Shown here one piece after another: positions 47,101-59,100 of a stretch of DNA of 64,000 nt. This DNA is from Stratiolaelaps scimitus (taxonomy: Eukaryota > Arthropoda > Arachnida > Mesostigmata > Laelapidae). A program made the position numbers and the translations under genes. Where the stretch lies: assembly GCA_019614645.1 (NCBI GenBank), contig JABWDB010000016.1, positions 1,860,001 through 1,924,000 on the forward strand, written 5' to 3'. How positions within the stretch are numbered: the first letter of the stretch is position 1; the number at the start of each line of letters is the position of its first letter. The notes under the pieces are model-generated. The model did no database searches. It was not told where the DNA came from and was given only the letters and a program-made list of their open reading frames with translations.

Positions 47101-48154
47101 GAGGGGCGAAGACGGCGCCTGATTCAGATTCAACGGGAAAATTATAATAAAGCATCGGCAATTGTCCGTCTCTTCTCATACGACGCTTGTAAACGTGTAC
47201 AAATACTGGGGAACGATTCGCGGGTCCAAACAAGTATATAGATTTGGTTTTATATATTTTGTATATGATATATATGTATACATATTCTATATATATTATA
47301 TATCAAGAATAACCAACAATAAACTTGATGAATTGAAACCGATCATTTACCAGTTTATAAAAGGCACATCTGTCCTACGATATACGCTGGGCTAATGCTC
47401 GTGTGCCCTTCGGGAAAACTTGCCAAGAAATAGCAGCAAACTGTCGGAAGGCACCACCAAACAGATTCAGCTATATATATATATATATATATATATCTAC
47501 GAGAATACTTTCGCCATAAATCTGTTTGTCTATGTGCGTGCGTGTATGTGCGAAATGCTGTACCATTATAGCCGTTGGGCGAGTCTGTATAAACATCCCA
47601 TTCTTATCATAGCAGTGACCAGCTATCCCCTCCTTCACCTCTCCGTAGAGTTATTTATTCTATAATATTAGATTCATCCCGTACGCAAAATTTGATGCGG
47701 AATTTCATCATCCGTAATCGGCGTTGTCGCAAGGGTTAAAAGCACCATATACACATTAACATTCACTGGGCAAAATACGGTCCGTACTGTCTTGGTGTTA
47801 AGCTCTATTCACGCATTGTTTATTCTGCTACCTTGCAACATCGTTCACCCCTTTAGCGATCAGCGAATGATTCGCACATACATAGACAATATTCCAAACA
47901 ACGAAACAGAATAGTAATAATATCATCGACTTCGCCACCACCGTTCGGTACAACCGAACCCAAAGCTCTTTGTCGCCAGAGCTCCGTCCATTTGGCTGCT
48001 GCTGCTGACGGATTCAACTAACTCCGCCGAATCGGATTCCATGCCATTGGATCGCTGCTCAGGATATCGGATTGAAGAATGGGGGATGGGCTATGAATCA
48101 CATCTGATTTGAAGCCAAGCAAAAGGGTTTTGCCAAATGTAATCCACCACTTAC

Positions 48155-48290
48155 ATCTCTCTCTCTCTCCCCCCTCTCTCTCTTTCTGTCATTTATTCGT
48201 CCCTTTAGACATTCACTCATTGCAGTATTATTATTATTCAGTGAAAATTTACCCCTGCACGCGCGTTCCGCCCCAATGATTTATAGCGAA
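48155..48290 (-). promoter_or_regulatory. Candidate minus-strand promoter and non-coding first exon
   Basis: On the minus strand a TATA-like CTATAAATC (48287-48279) precedes a TTTTCACTGA sequence about 35 bases on. A GA-rich leader ends at a near-consensus donor AGAT/GTAAGTG (exon end 48155). The leader has no long frame. The next strong minus-strand acceptor seen is CTTTTACAG at 42001, so this could be the 5' UTR exon of the long isoform. It rests on signal matches only. Confidence 0.25.
48157..48186. repeat. TC/GA microsatellite
   Basis: CT repeats interrupted by a C6 run. It forms the end of the candidate leader exon. Confidence 0.85.
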
Positions 48291-48479
48291 GCAAACGGAC
48301 AGACGATCGACAGTCGAGGCAGAGCGACTCACAGACAGACAGACAATGAGAAAGCTCTTTCTGCCGAACAGCAGCGCCTACTGCTGAAGAACGGCTAAAG
48401 AACGAACTACTGACCGAAGATGCGAACTACTAAAGAAGTCAACGGTTCATTCTCTTCATAGCTGTTCACCGTCAATAGT

Positions 48480-48516
48480 CCTCCTCCTCCTCCTCCTCCT
48501 CCTCCTGCTGCCGCCG
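48480..48516. repeat. CTC triplet microsatellite
   Basis: About nine CTC units grading into CTG and CCG. Confidence 0.9.
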
Positions 48517-49692
48517 CCCGATGTTATGTTGTAGCGTATAGTTGTTGTAGCCGTTGTTGTTAGCAAGGCTGGAGATGTGTCGTGGTACGACAACGGGCCC
48601 AGCCAGCGTCACCGGCCCAAACCCCGACCGCCGATATCCCATTGGCTATTACTATTATTATTATTATCATGTATATCGCGTGGCGATGACTCTGCCATCA
48701 TATGTGTGGTGCTCCTGGTTAGCGATAGCAGTAGCTAGAGCATTGGTGGCCAGGTTGGTATCAGGGGCAACCGCCACTCCGGCGCAGTAGGCTTGACGCC
48801 GCAGCAACAGCATCCCAAATCCGGAGTGCCGTCTTCTTAGTTGCTTCAGCTGTTTCAGTTAATGTGACTCTACACACCGGTCCATTCGTTCGGCGAGCCG
48901 CGGCGATTCTCATACAGCCTCCATTTGATCGACATCATCGTGATCATTGCTGTTGACGCTGTAAATAGTAGAAGACAGCCAGAGGCAAGCGGAACATCAC
49001 AAACGTGCTATCCGCATTCTGAGGTTTCTTCCACCAGCGGCGTCTTCACTTTCCCTCGCCCACTATCTGTCTTACACTCACAACGGTGTGTCGCGTACAT
49101 CGGTGTTCGCCTGAGCGGTATGAACGCTATGGACGTCGCATCTGCGCATCTGTGCGTTGTGTATGTCCGGGGCATAGTCTTTGTCGGCGGCGGCTGCGGC
49201 TGCGGCGGTGTCCAGCGATCGGGAAGAAAGAAGCGCCTTTCTTCGTCGAGAGGAGCTGGAGCTGTGAAAACACCGAAACACTCGGAAGAACGACGACAAG
49301 AGCTATTTTTCGCGACTGCCGGTACTGCCTATAGCAGTTATCAACACCATCGAGCCTGCTGAATCGGCTGTCGCGGCGAAGAAGATACCGTCATACGCGA
49401 GCCTAACTACAGAAAGCAACTACAAAGAGCAATCGACGACAACGTCGGAAGTGCCGTTCTCCTTCTCGTTATGGAACAGCTACTGCATTCGTAGCAGGAC
49501 AAGGAATCAACAGAAGGACACAACAACAGCAGCGATACTTTCGATTCCACTGCTAGTACCACTACTATAGATGGTGACAACCATATCCAGCGTCGCCCCG
49601 ACGTCTGTACAAAGCTGCTCTTTTGTTTGAGCTACTGCTGCTGCTGCTGGTGCGCATCCCAAATCTCCAGTCCCGTCCCGTCCCCTCTTCAC

Positions 49693-49944
49693 CGAAGCCG
49701 ATGTCCAAGGCCTTCATCGTCCAGGCGAGTGTCCATATGTTGAAGTTTGTCTGTATATCGCCTCGCTTCGCCTGCCAAGCTGACCACAAACCGCTGGTGC
49801 CATCCACCGATCCCGTAACGGTTGTGTAGCCCGCGACGAGCCCGATCGCGGTGCGCTGGACATCTATTCCTGGCTGGCCGAACACGCAACTCTCCTTCAT
49901 CAATCGTCCACCAGCAAAGCGGCTTAACGTCACAGACTTCACAT
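49693..49944 (-). CDS. Probable coding exon of an unassigned gene, WD40-like spacing
   Basis: A strong acceptor (TATATTTCTCATTGTTGCACTATGTAG is the pyrimidine-rich lead, exon start 49944) and a donor CTTCG/GTGAAG bound 252 bp, phase 1 in and phase 1 out, of clean codon use. The frame extends further, to 49565, if the donor is not used. The product includes DVKSVTLSRFAGGRLMKES, then VTGSVDGTSGLWS, then FNIWTLAWTMKALDIG. The T-G-S-x-D-G-T-x-x-x-W core followed by I-W-x-L-A-W is the spacing of a WD40 blade and the next blade's first strand. That points to a beta-propeller protein, but a single blade is weak evidence. Its phase-1 end could in principle join the acceptor at 41874, making it an upstream exon of the LMO7/Smash-like gene; a separate gene is equally possible. 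Confidence 0.42.
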
Positions 49945-51088
49945 CTACATAGTGCAACAATGAGAAATATACCAAATGAATTGACAAAACAAGCCAGCCA
50001 GGACGATTATCGAAATATTGCTTTCGTTGAGTAAGCACAACTGGCAGTTTCCTTATTAAGCAAACGCTTCTGCCAATCAGCCTTAAGTAAACGTGGATTA
50101 CATATGCAGCAACACACCGTGGAAGTCAGGAAATATCCTGAGACAGTTGTAGCATGTCAAAGTAATACTGGCAAATATCTACAACCGTTGATGACTATGA
50201 TATTCTCTATATCTGCCCACATGTGATGCAAAATAAGAAAATGCCAAAGCTAATATGAAAGCCAAAGGTAAACCTTGAACATTTTCAAAATGTCTTTTTT
50301 AAGTCTTGATGGGACGTCTCAATATAAATATTACGGAAGATGCGATTTATCTGGTGGAAGCTTATTATATATAGAGTTTGCACACGATTCTCTCGGACAA
50401 GACAGAGGGTCATTCACTTGGTCTATCGCCTTCAATCAGTTTTAAATAAAGTCATTTTCAGCTATTGAATAATAATAATAATAGTGACCCCGCCCCGCCA
50501 ATCATCTTCACTCAATTGCCAGTTATCAATGACACCAGTTCAAAGTTGACAACGGACTTCGGACTTACGAAACACAAAACAAAAGCCTAATCTAAAATAA
50601 AAAGCCGACTGACAGATGTTCTCTTCTCATTATGACGAGTATTACTTAGTATCGTCGGCAGGATGTATTCACCGGATGACCGCGTCGGGTCGACAGCCCG
50701 GCCGTTCGCTTCTACACAATGGCGGTGCAACTTAGTTGACAATTTATAGTGGACTTTCTCATCAGGCGGTAACAGGTTATCAACCGTTGCTCAACGTCGG
50801 CTCTACGAAACACGACCATTGTGTGTAATGGGTCAGTCTCCTGCAGAGATGACTCCCAAGCACAAAAAAAACAAATAATGATAATAATAAAAACTGTAGC
50901 GTTTCAGTTCGTGGTTCTCTTAGGCAAAGTTAACATGCACAGTTCACAACATGTCGGATATCATGAAGATGATTTCCTAACTCTCATCCGCCAAACAGAT
51001 AATGATCTCTGACATCTAGTAGTTTTTCCGTATCCAGTAGTGGCCGATCTAGTTTTCTGCACAAGCACCCAAGACCACATTTATATGA

Positions 51089-51119
<31 letters not shown>

Positions 51120-51809
51120 CGTGTGTGTGCGTTTTGCGACGTGCTCCATAACCCAGTTTCTCGACATCAGTTCGATTCAGACTTTTTCGCAGTGCTGTTC
51201 GGTCCATACGCATAGCATCAGTCAGGATTCAAAGATTGTCGGCATTGATTATGGTTAATAGTTACATAAATTTTCGATTGAGAACCATTGCGAGAATTTA
51301 TCTAGTCGCAAAAAAGTATACATCTATATACACGGCTTGGAGAAGATATTCGAGAAATCCGGCTGCTGCTCCGATCTACCGCGGTTTACCACTGACTAAT
51401 CCGATTTTGCGTGTGAAACAGCCTTCTCATTTGGTTTGGTCGCAGCAAACGAAGCCATGTTATAACGGCACTTATCGACAGAAACCAGATCGGCTTACTG
51501 CAATCGATTGTGGAGTTACGCGACACGATCGCTTTATCCTAATAATACCCCTCTAATCCAGGCAGCTTGCCTTACAATCGTAGTACAATTTGGTAATTAC
51601 TCAGATAGATGACAAACAAAAACGGTATCAAGACGTCCGTCTGTCTCAATCAAGACCTCTGTACCCCCCACATACACCCCAACCCCCGGCAATTCCCTTC
51701 TTTAACAATGGCTATCTACGACATGAACTGCAGGGGGTAGTTTTCCTGAGTGGAGACAACGAATGGCAGCAGAATGAGGGAGTTTGCCCACAACATCAGT
51801 ACATAATAA

Positions 51810-51861
<52 letters not shown>

Positions 51862-54688
51862 GTACATTGGTTAGAGCAGTGTAGTCCCGCATTGTTTATG
51901 TTCTTGTACAATGTCAGTTAGGCAAAATCGCGATCACAACGAGGCCGGCTCCACTTGTATCGTTCGAACGAAGCTCACCGTATGCGTGTGCCTTACACCG
52001 GAGAAGGCAGGATTGTATGAGGATATTGTGATATCCCTGACGACAATGATATGCCTCTCAAGGCCCTTCTTCTGTCAGCTCGCTCGTCGCTAACGCCAAT
52101 ATATTTACCACCATTATAGACTAGCATCCATCTGTCAGTGGTGGTAGTCGTCGTTGTCGTTTGATGCTCTGATATCTACCAGCACTGCTCCTGCTGCTGA
52201 TATAGTCTGCCTTCGCATTGTTGTCCGTAGAGTAAGTATTAGTTTGACTGGTGACCAGGCGGCCAAACTGCAGCGTAGCGCGGTAAGAACATCATTTGAA
52301 TTGTCTTGAGCTTCATCGGCTCGACAGGGAATGTCGAGAATAAAATTCTCGCAACGTTCACAAGATGTCCCGTAGCTAGCTATAAGCTCGACAATAACAA
52401 TAGTATATGACCATGATGACGAAATCACACGACCGATTTAAAATTGAAGCCGTATACTGATGCAACGTGTGGTTATGCCTGGGATCAACCGAATTAACCG
52501 AAAAAGCTAAAATGGAGTCGCTTCTTAATCGCCCTGGTGAAATTTCCATGTGACGCCATATATTTAGCCAAATTTTCTCGCCATACTGAGCTGTTAGTCT
52601 TGTCGATTACCAATAATTAAAATAAGCTTCATAATGAGATTAACCCGTATTACTATACTGTAACGACAAGTTATTGCAGAGCCACAACATGCTATGAAAT
52701 ATCAGGGTACAGTTATGACAATGGAGTTTCTCACTCATTTATGTGTATTATTGTGACACGATTGACTTATACATCATGTGATAATTTGAATATTTTTGCC
52801 TCCTCATATTCGTGTAAGCGGATTATAACCACAGCATACCGCGGGAATTTTAAAACTGGGCATATTTTTATGTCTAACTATAAATACGGGGCGCCAACGG
52901 TGTTGACTAATTGTGAAAGGTAGTTCCACAAACCGAACTGAGAGGCTCAGATGGGTCTGGTTGAAGCCTTCTATTCTACACTTCTTTAGTATAACTTATT
53001 ATCAACAACAAGTTAAATAACAAGACAGACTCATCAAATGCAAATTTCTATAGCTAATCTCCTTTCCGTGAATCTACGACTGTCAAGCAACAAGCAGCGT
53101 TTGCAGTGAGTCCTTCAGATTCAATGGTAGTCCACAATTCAGAAGCCCAATCTCATTATTGCAGCGTCTTGAAAGTGTTTCCGATACGCGATCTTACACG
53201 GGGCTCACAGACAAAACTCAACCAGTACAATAGTTACGTCATTGATCGCTCCTTTATCGCCGACATATGGACAGTGACGAAATTTTATCAGTACTCTTCT
53301 ATTGATACTCGTGGACACACGAGCAGTCACGACCTGCGTTCGTTCGTGTCATTGTTGGCATTGATGAGGTTGCGGCTGATCATTTCAGCTGAATTACAGA
53401 TGACGACCGTGTAGGTGAGACATTCGCTTTATGACAGGGTAACGTCAGCTAATCGACCATGTGTTGAAATTTGCTTCAAGCCTTCGTAAATAGCAATCAT
53501 TTGTTGGGTTCGACAGTTATTAATTTCGAACGAACGGCAAGAAGTAGGCAATTATTATTAGGTTGACTGCAAATCCAAACAAGATACCATTTGAACATAG
53601 TACATATATGCTACTGTTAATGGGAACCGTTACTGTGTAAACTACTTACAGTAAACCATTGATCTTGATCTTCCAATCGTACCTTGTAATAATCAAACAG
53701 CTGGACCCTAGAGCCTAGCTCTTTTATATCTTTGATTTAGGCGTCTTTACTAAAGCTACCATTTTGTCAAGTTGGCATGTAAATCTCGCGTTTCATATCG
53801 GTCAACACATTTTGGGATTTAATAAATGTTTAGTACAGCCACTGCCTGTGATAGTATGAACTAGTCAATAAATCACCTACTTGGTATAGATATAAAGATG
53901 ATTGTATCAAGGTATTGGCTCGTAACTCACAAAGCACACGAAAAACAGTCTCAACTATTTTCACTCGACGCTCGTTGTCACTGGGCCGACAGTTTTGGCC
54001 GACAACAATCCGGAGCAAGAGGAAGACAATTCGCTATCGTGAAATATTTCATTACTATCATACTCTCATATCTATTTTTATTTTAGCTGTGGCGGTGGTA
54101 TATGCGTCTTTTTATCTACTTCTATCAAAACATTCGTATTGTGGTTTATTTGTTTGTTGACGGCGACAACTAACCCTCCCGCCCCTCGATCCATACGATT
54201 CGATTTTACCTCCCCAGAGAGCAGAAATATTTATGCGTAAATGAAAAATCCGACCAGCTCGAGCGAAGTGTCATCGATCGTCGTGGAATTTTGCACCATC
54301 ATCAATCGATCAGCTGGGTGCAGCCATAGTCGAATACATGATTGACAGTATAGCTTAGCGATTAAAATACAAAAAAAAAAACAAAGTTTGAATTGCCACG
54401 TTCATTAGGGTATATGCTAATCGAAAGATTTTTGTTGCTGGACAAAAGCTTGGAGGGTGCCAATACCCAGACAGTAGTACAATAGCATCGCTAATTGTTC
54501 GTATCGTCCGCGGTGTGAAACAGTTCAGATAGCGCACTGTTCAATTCAGGAATGATATCAAGTGGTCAAGAATTGAATCTGGAATCCTGGGCGGACCCGT
54601 AGTCTTATTCGTGATCACAGATGCAAATAGTCTATATCTTGTGTTACTTAGTTTAGCACTGAGCGTTTTTTGTCAATGACATATCTAC
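49945..54688. other. No gene recognised
   Basis: AT-rich sequence with TA/TG at 51088-51130, a long TA run at 51812-51857 and an AAT tract at 50468-50482. Open frames such as 51236-51556 (plus) and 52135-52428 (minus) have neither splice context nor recognisable content. Confidence 0.5.
51812..51857. repeat. TA microsatellite
   Basis: About 23 uninterrupted AT units, among the longest in the window. Confidence 0.92.
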
Positions 54689-54871
54689 TAAAAGGTATTC
54701 GGGCTGACTCTCAGCCAACATTTAACGTCCACGGTAGTGCTTTTAGCATTGCTTCGTAAGACGGACCCCTAAATGCAAATGTGCAATGGTGGGGATCGAA
54801 CCCGTGCACCTACGTGTCTCCTCGGACTGCAAGTCGCACATGAACGCACCACTAGGCCACCGGGCTCGACG
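54689..54871 (-). mobile_element. Complete tRNA-derived SINE, family 2, with target-site duplication
   Basis: The 183 bp element is flanked by a perfect 13 bp direct repeat ATGACATATCTAC (54676-54688 and 54872-54884), the mark of target-primed insertion. On the minus strand it begins GTCGAGCCCGGTGGCCTAGT (A box GGTGGCCTAGTGG), continues with GACTTGCAGTCCGAGGAGAC and the B box GGGTTCGATCCCC, then a non-tRNA body, and ends CAGCCCGAATACCTTTTA. The head looks like a tRNA with a disrupted fold, so it is a SINE rather than a tRNA gene. Copies at 12.0 kb and 27.1 kb share its body. The intact duplication suggests a more recent insertion than the others. Confidence 0.82.
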
Positions 54872-55554
54872 ATGACATATCTACAGATACTTTGAAACTC
54901 TTCTTTCGAATGGAGTGCTTAAATCTTCTTATCGACGTATGCAAATGTAGATATACCAATCGTAAGGAAAAGAGCATCGTCATAAATTTGCAAATATAAC
55001 TCATAACGGGTCAGGCAAATAGTAACACTTCCATGTAAAAATCACCACTCCATAGATCATATTCAACATTTAACGAATTTCATCCTATTTTTGGCACATA
55101 ACAATATTTAAAATGCTATATAGCATTACATCAATATTATAGTTTTGGTATCTCGAAAAACCTTTCTATCTTGACAACACGTTACCAGGCAACCGCCAAA
55201 TGCTAAAAAAAAAAGTTAAGAACCTAAAAATCAAATCCTAAAGTGCGAAATGAAACATCCCGAACGTCGATTTACTAAATTCTCAAGGGATGAAATATTC
55301 TTGGGAAGTGAATCAATTTTCAGTTCGTCGTCAGGTGGCGTTTTTACAAGAACATATATAAAAACGCGCTTTCCATCGTTGTCGCGTGGATTCGCTCTCT
55401 TCACGAACACCCAAAACGTCTCAGCGCTGACTCTAAGCACTCATTGTCCAATTGTTGACCAAGCTGCTCACGTATTTTTGGAACGAAGTACTTGTTAGGA
55501 ATAGAATTGGTAGTAACATAAACCAAAACATTATAAATGAAATTAATGATAGCC

Positions 55555-55555
<1 letters not shown>

Positions 55556-55595
<40 letters not shown>
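55556..55595. repeat. TA microsatellite
   Basis: About 20 uninterrupted TA units. Confidence 0.92.
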
Positions 55596-55599
<4 letters not shown>

Positions 55600-56124
55600 G
55601 CGATTTATCATTTATCATTGAAGTCAAAATTGATTAAGCACTTCGTTGCTAAATCAGTGTTAGTTTGGATATTCTCTAAGTGAGCCCCGATAGTATCAGC
55701 CATAAGGGAAAGGAAGATTCGGTAAAATACTGGGACCTCTTTCATCCAGTCTGCGCATTCTCCCTGCGTTGCTCGTACTGATTTGAAATAGATACGAGAC
55801 TCGGTGGCGTCAAATGCAACAATATATTTTGTTGTTGTCTCTGGTATATGTATGTCATCAATATAACACACGGTCGCACACAACTATGAGTTGTTGTCGT
55901 TTTTTTAAATAGCGTGGCTTAAACCGATGCCACAGATGTTTGTGATGTTGAATAATTCAATAGACCCAGGGTAGATTCAGCCAACTTCAATCCAAGCAAA
56001 AGCTAGGATAAGTACCAAACTCGATGTACACACTTGTATGTAACATGGCCACCATTCGAAACAGTGGAGAATAAAAGGCCAATATACAGATCGATAAACT
56101 AAGTGATTATGTCAGTTTGAGACA

Positions 56125-56160
56125 AGACCGATATATATATATATATATATATATCGGTCT
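56125..56160. repeat. Perfect 36 bp palindrome with TA core
   Basis: AGACCG, then 24 bases of alternating AT, then CGGTCT. Unlike a plain TA run it has complementary unique flanks. Confidence 0.85.
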
Positions 56161-59100
56161 GGTCACATATATAACCAGCCGATGACAGCAGTAGTTCAAC
56201 TTTACACCTTTGGTAACCTGGACCACTTCGGCAGTAGATTGAAGGAGCATTTATTCTAGCAATACCGACATTTGTCACAATGTCAGTAGAGATGGTGACA
56301 GCTAGAAGTGGGCGAATCAGCAAAAAACAGCGTTACTGCCAAGAACCACGCGATCAGTGACGACGGCTACTTCGGCAGCGGCGACGACAGCAGCAATACA
56401 TGAACGAAACTTCTATCCACAGCAGCGAGAACAAAACGATGCCCAGGTGAGTGACTGACCGAACGACAGACAGCAGTCATCACTAGTAAAAGGGACAACG
56501 GTGGCCGGGGAACGAGGTTGAAGCACCTCAATTCCAATAGAATGACGTTAATGCTGTTAATGATGCTAATCTTGATGCTGATGGCGCTGATGTAGAACAA
56601 TACGGGGAGGAGGAGGAGGAGGATGACGACAACGACGAAGGATGAAGAGTGAAGAACAATAATAGTAAGTGAATAAAGAATGGCTGTGGGCCATGTATAC
56701 AGAGGTCTGTCGGTGCGTTGTGAATTAGAGGACCCGGCCCATCACCGCAACTAGCATTTATCGTTGCTGCTGCTGCTGTGGTCGGAGTCACCGGACGTGA
56801 GGGCTACAACTGAGCAAAATGACAGCGGACTGACTAGCTGGCCCTCGGTGCCCTCGACGCCCTGACAACTAACCAACTGGTGCTATTACTACGACTAGAA
56901 CAACTACAGCAGGTAATACAAGCATTAGATGGAAAGTGCTGGTGATGGTGGTGGTGCCGAAACACCGAAAACACCGAAGACTGCATGGGCCAAACGTTGT
57001 CAGCGATCTATGGCTATGTCCGGTAGCAGCGATGAACAAACAGCAAAGGTAGCAAAAGCATTTTTTATAATCACCGAATGGAATCATCGTGGACGTTCCA
57101 CCTCCGCGTTTGTCTCACAATGGGTCATGTTGCTAGAGGAACGCAGACCGACAAACTGTCCTGCTACAGAGACGAGACACATAGACAAATTAACGAATGG
57201 ACAAAAGGTAAAACTGTGGTAGTAACTATGACTGCATTATGATATTAATAGCATATGTTATGCATGTATATTGAAGGAAGATCAATCATATATCATAGTT
57301 TTCATAGCACATCCGTGGAACGCCCTAGAGGTCACTCGAGGGCAACGTTTATGAGATTATTTTCAGGTAAGCATACTCCGTTCTACATTTCAAACGCTGA
57401 ACATTATTATACTTTGTTTAATACTACGCAAACTATTGGCATGATGATAACTCGTATAATGAACTCGTATAAACAACTACATGAAACAACACTGATCCAA
57501 TTCGTGGCAAAAATTTGACTATTTGGTGGAACATTGGTTCTTTTCCGCTTTGGCTTGATATAGGTCTCATGTATATTAGAGATAGCATCGAGATAGGTGG
57601 GATCGCTTGAATGCATAGTCTAGTATGATAGTGAAACGTGTACCAATAACATGCCTGACCAATGCTCGCTGTAGCTATTAATGAGCTAATTTAACGATTG
57701 AGTTTTTTTCATTACTTAGCACTTATAATTTAGTTCGAGATACACTCTACCGTTTTCAGCACGAACGAATGGAAACGTCTTCCAGCGTGAACAAACACAG
57801 TGAGATAACCCCGATATCAATCGCGGATGCATTTCGGACGCAAAGCAGTTGAGGCCAGTTGAAGTGCTCACATGCGAATATCACCAGTCTCTGTTCAATG
57901 CTTACGAAAACCTGATGGCGACTTGCACCCGATCGGCTATCGGCGATCTTCGCAACTTGTCATCATCTCCTTTCATGTCACAGTCAGTGAAGTCTTTCGT
58001 AGTGAAGCTACGGACCGTTCTATGTATTAAGCCCCCCAAGATACAGATGATATACAAAATAACTGAAACTGGAGAAGATTTGAAATAGGGTCCTCTACGA
58101 TATCACTACTTGACGCGACCACCAGTCTTGAACGGAGGCGAAATATCAGTTGCCCATTTGAGCTGCGTGTTGATCGTTTTGTGCCATCCATGTTTGTGCC
58201 TTACATTTGTATTTATCATTCGCCCGTCGAATATAAAGATGGGTAGCGGGTTCGATGTTATGGGAAAACATCACCGCACACATCAACCTCGACGGTGTAC
58301 ACAGCGTCTGTACGAATCACCAAACGAAATCTCCAGTAGTAGTAATAGTAGCAGTAGAAGTCGTAGTCGAGTAGAAAGATATCTTTCCCGTCTGGTGAAA
58401 TGCAAATGGCATATCGTAAATTGGCCTCGTATAGTCTCTCGATCGTTATCATGATTAAATCGACCCAATGGCTGAACAGGCAGAAAATCACACGAGCACT
58501 GCGGTCTACGTAAATTTCTACAGCAGGGTACAGCTCTGGTTGCGTGTGTCTGGTAATGTATTAACATTTAGGCTTATTTCAGATCAACGTACATATGTGG
58601 TAGGTATATAGCTGCATATGAGACCATATCCACTATGACGTGTAGTGGTACATGAATTGTGGATTAGGAAATTTCTCCTTTATCTAAAACGACCGTATTG
58701 TTCTCTGATCTCCAATGGCCGTCGTGTTACAGTTCGGATACCGGTTGACTCGATAGTGGCTCCGTGCGTTCTCGCGTACGCTGTTTTGTCTATATTTATA
58801 CAATACTATTATTGGTATCATATTATTAATATAATAATGGTTTTCGCCAGTCACTCCGTTTCTATTAACGCGCGACACGGAACTAACAGTGAGTTTGCAA
58901 ATCAAATTCAACAACAACAACAATGGTGCGATTATCTGACAAAAGTGGGCACCATTCATTTCGTCGATTCTACATGTAATATATATTTCTATATCCGTAT
59001 CACATACCCACCACTGTGGCATCCTCGTCAGCATCATGTTACACTAGCGTGACCGTTAAACGCAGCAGCGACCGCTGTGATCGTGTACATCACAATATTT

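Larger units (their letters stand above)
42001..49692. other. Region upstream of exon 1: no confident gene
   Basis: This 7.7 kb stretch contains only tentative items, listed separately: an unassigned minus ORF (42708-42947), a PCNA-like remnant (43037-43201), a SINE (43424-43530), a TATA-like site (44107) and a possible non-coding first exon (48155-48250). Between 43.8 and 44.8 kb it is GC-rich. Between 44.8 and 48.1 kb it is AT-rich with TA at 44518-44533 and 47473-47497, AAT at 46916-46930 and nothing else recognisable. Confidence 0.5.

Noticed and set aside
49693..49944. SLC37-type sugar-phosphate transporter, from the T-V-T-x-x-x-D-G-T string
   Set aside because: The residues after the motif are polar and cannot form the expected membrane helix; WD40-like spacing explains the string better.
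52135..52428. 97-codon minus-strand frame
   Set aside because: No motif, no supportive splice sites, and the C-terminal part is repeat-derived.
54780..54871. tRNA-Cys-like gene (ACTTGCAGT loop)
   Set aside because: Arms are imperfect, the sequence continues into a conserved non-tRNA body, and 13 bp target-site duplications flank the whole element.
55608..55883. Minus-strand frame containing YIDD, considered as a reverse-transcriptase remnant
   Set aside because: Only the four-residue motif resembles a polymerase active site; the residues that follow do not match any retroelement pattern, and no other pol or gag sequence is near.
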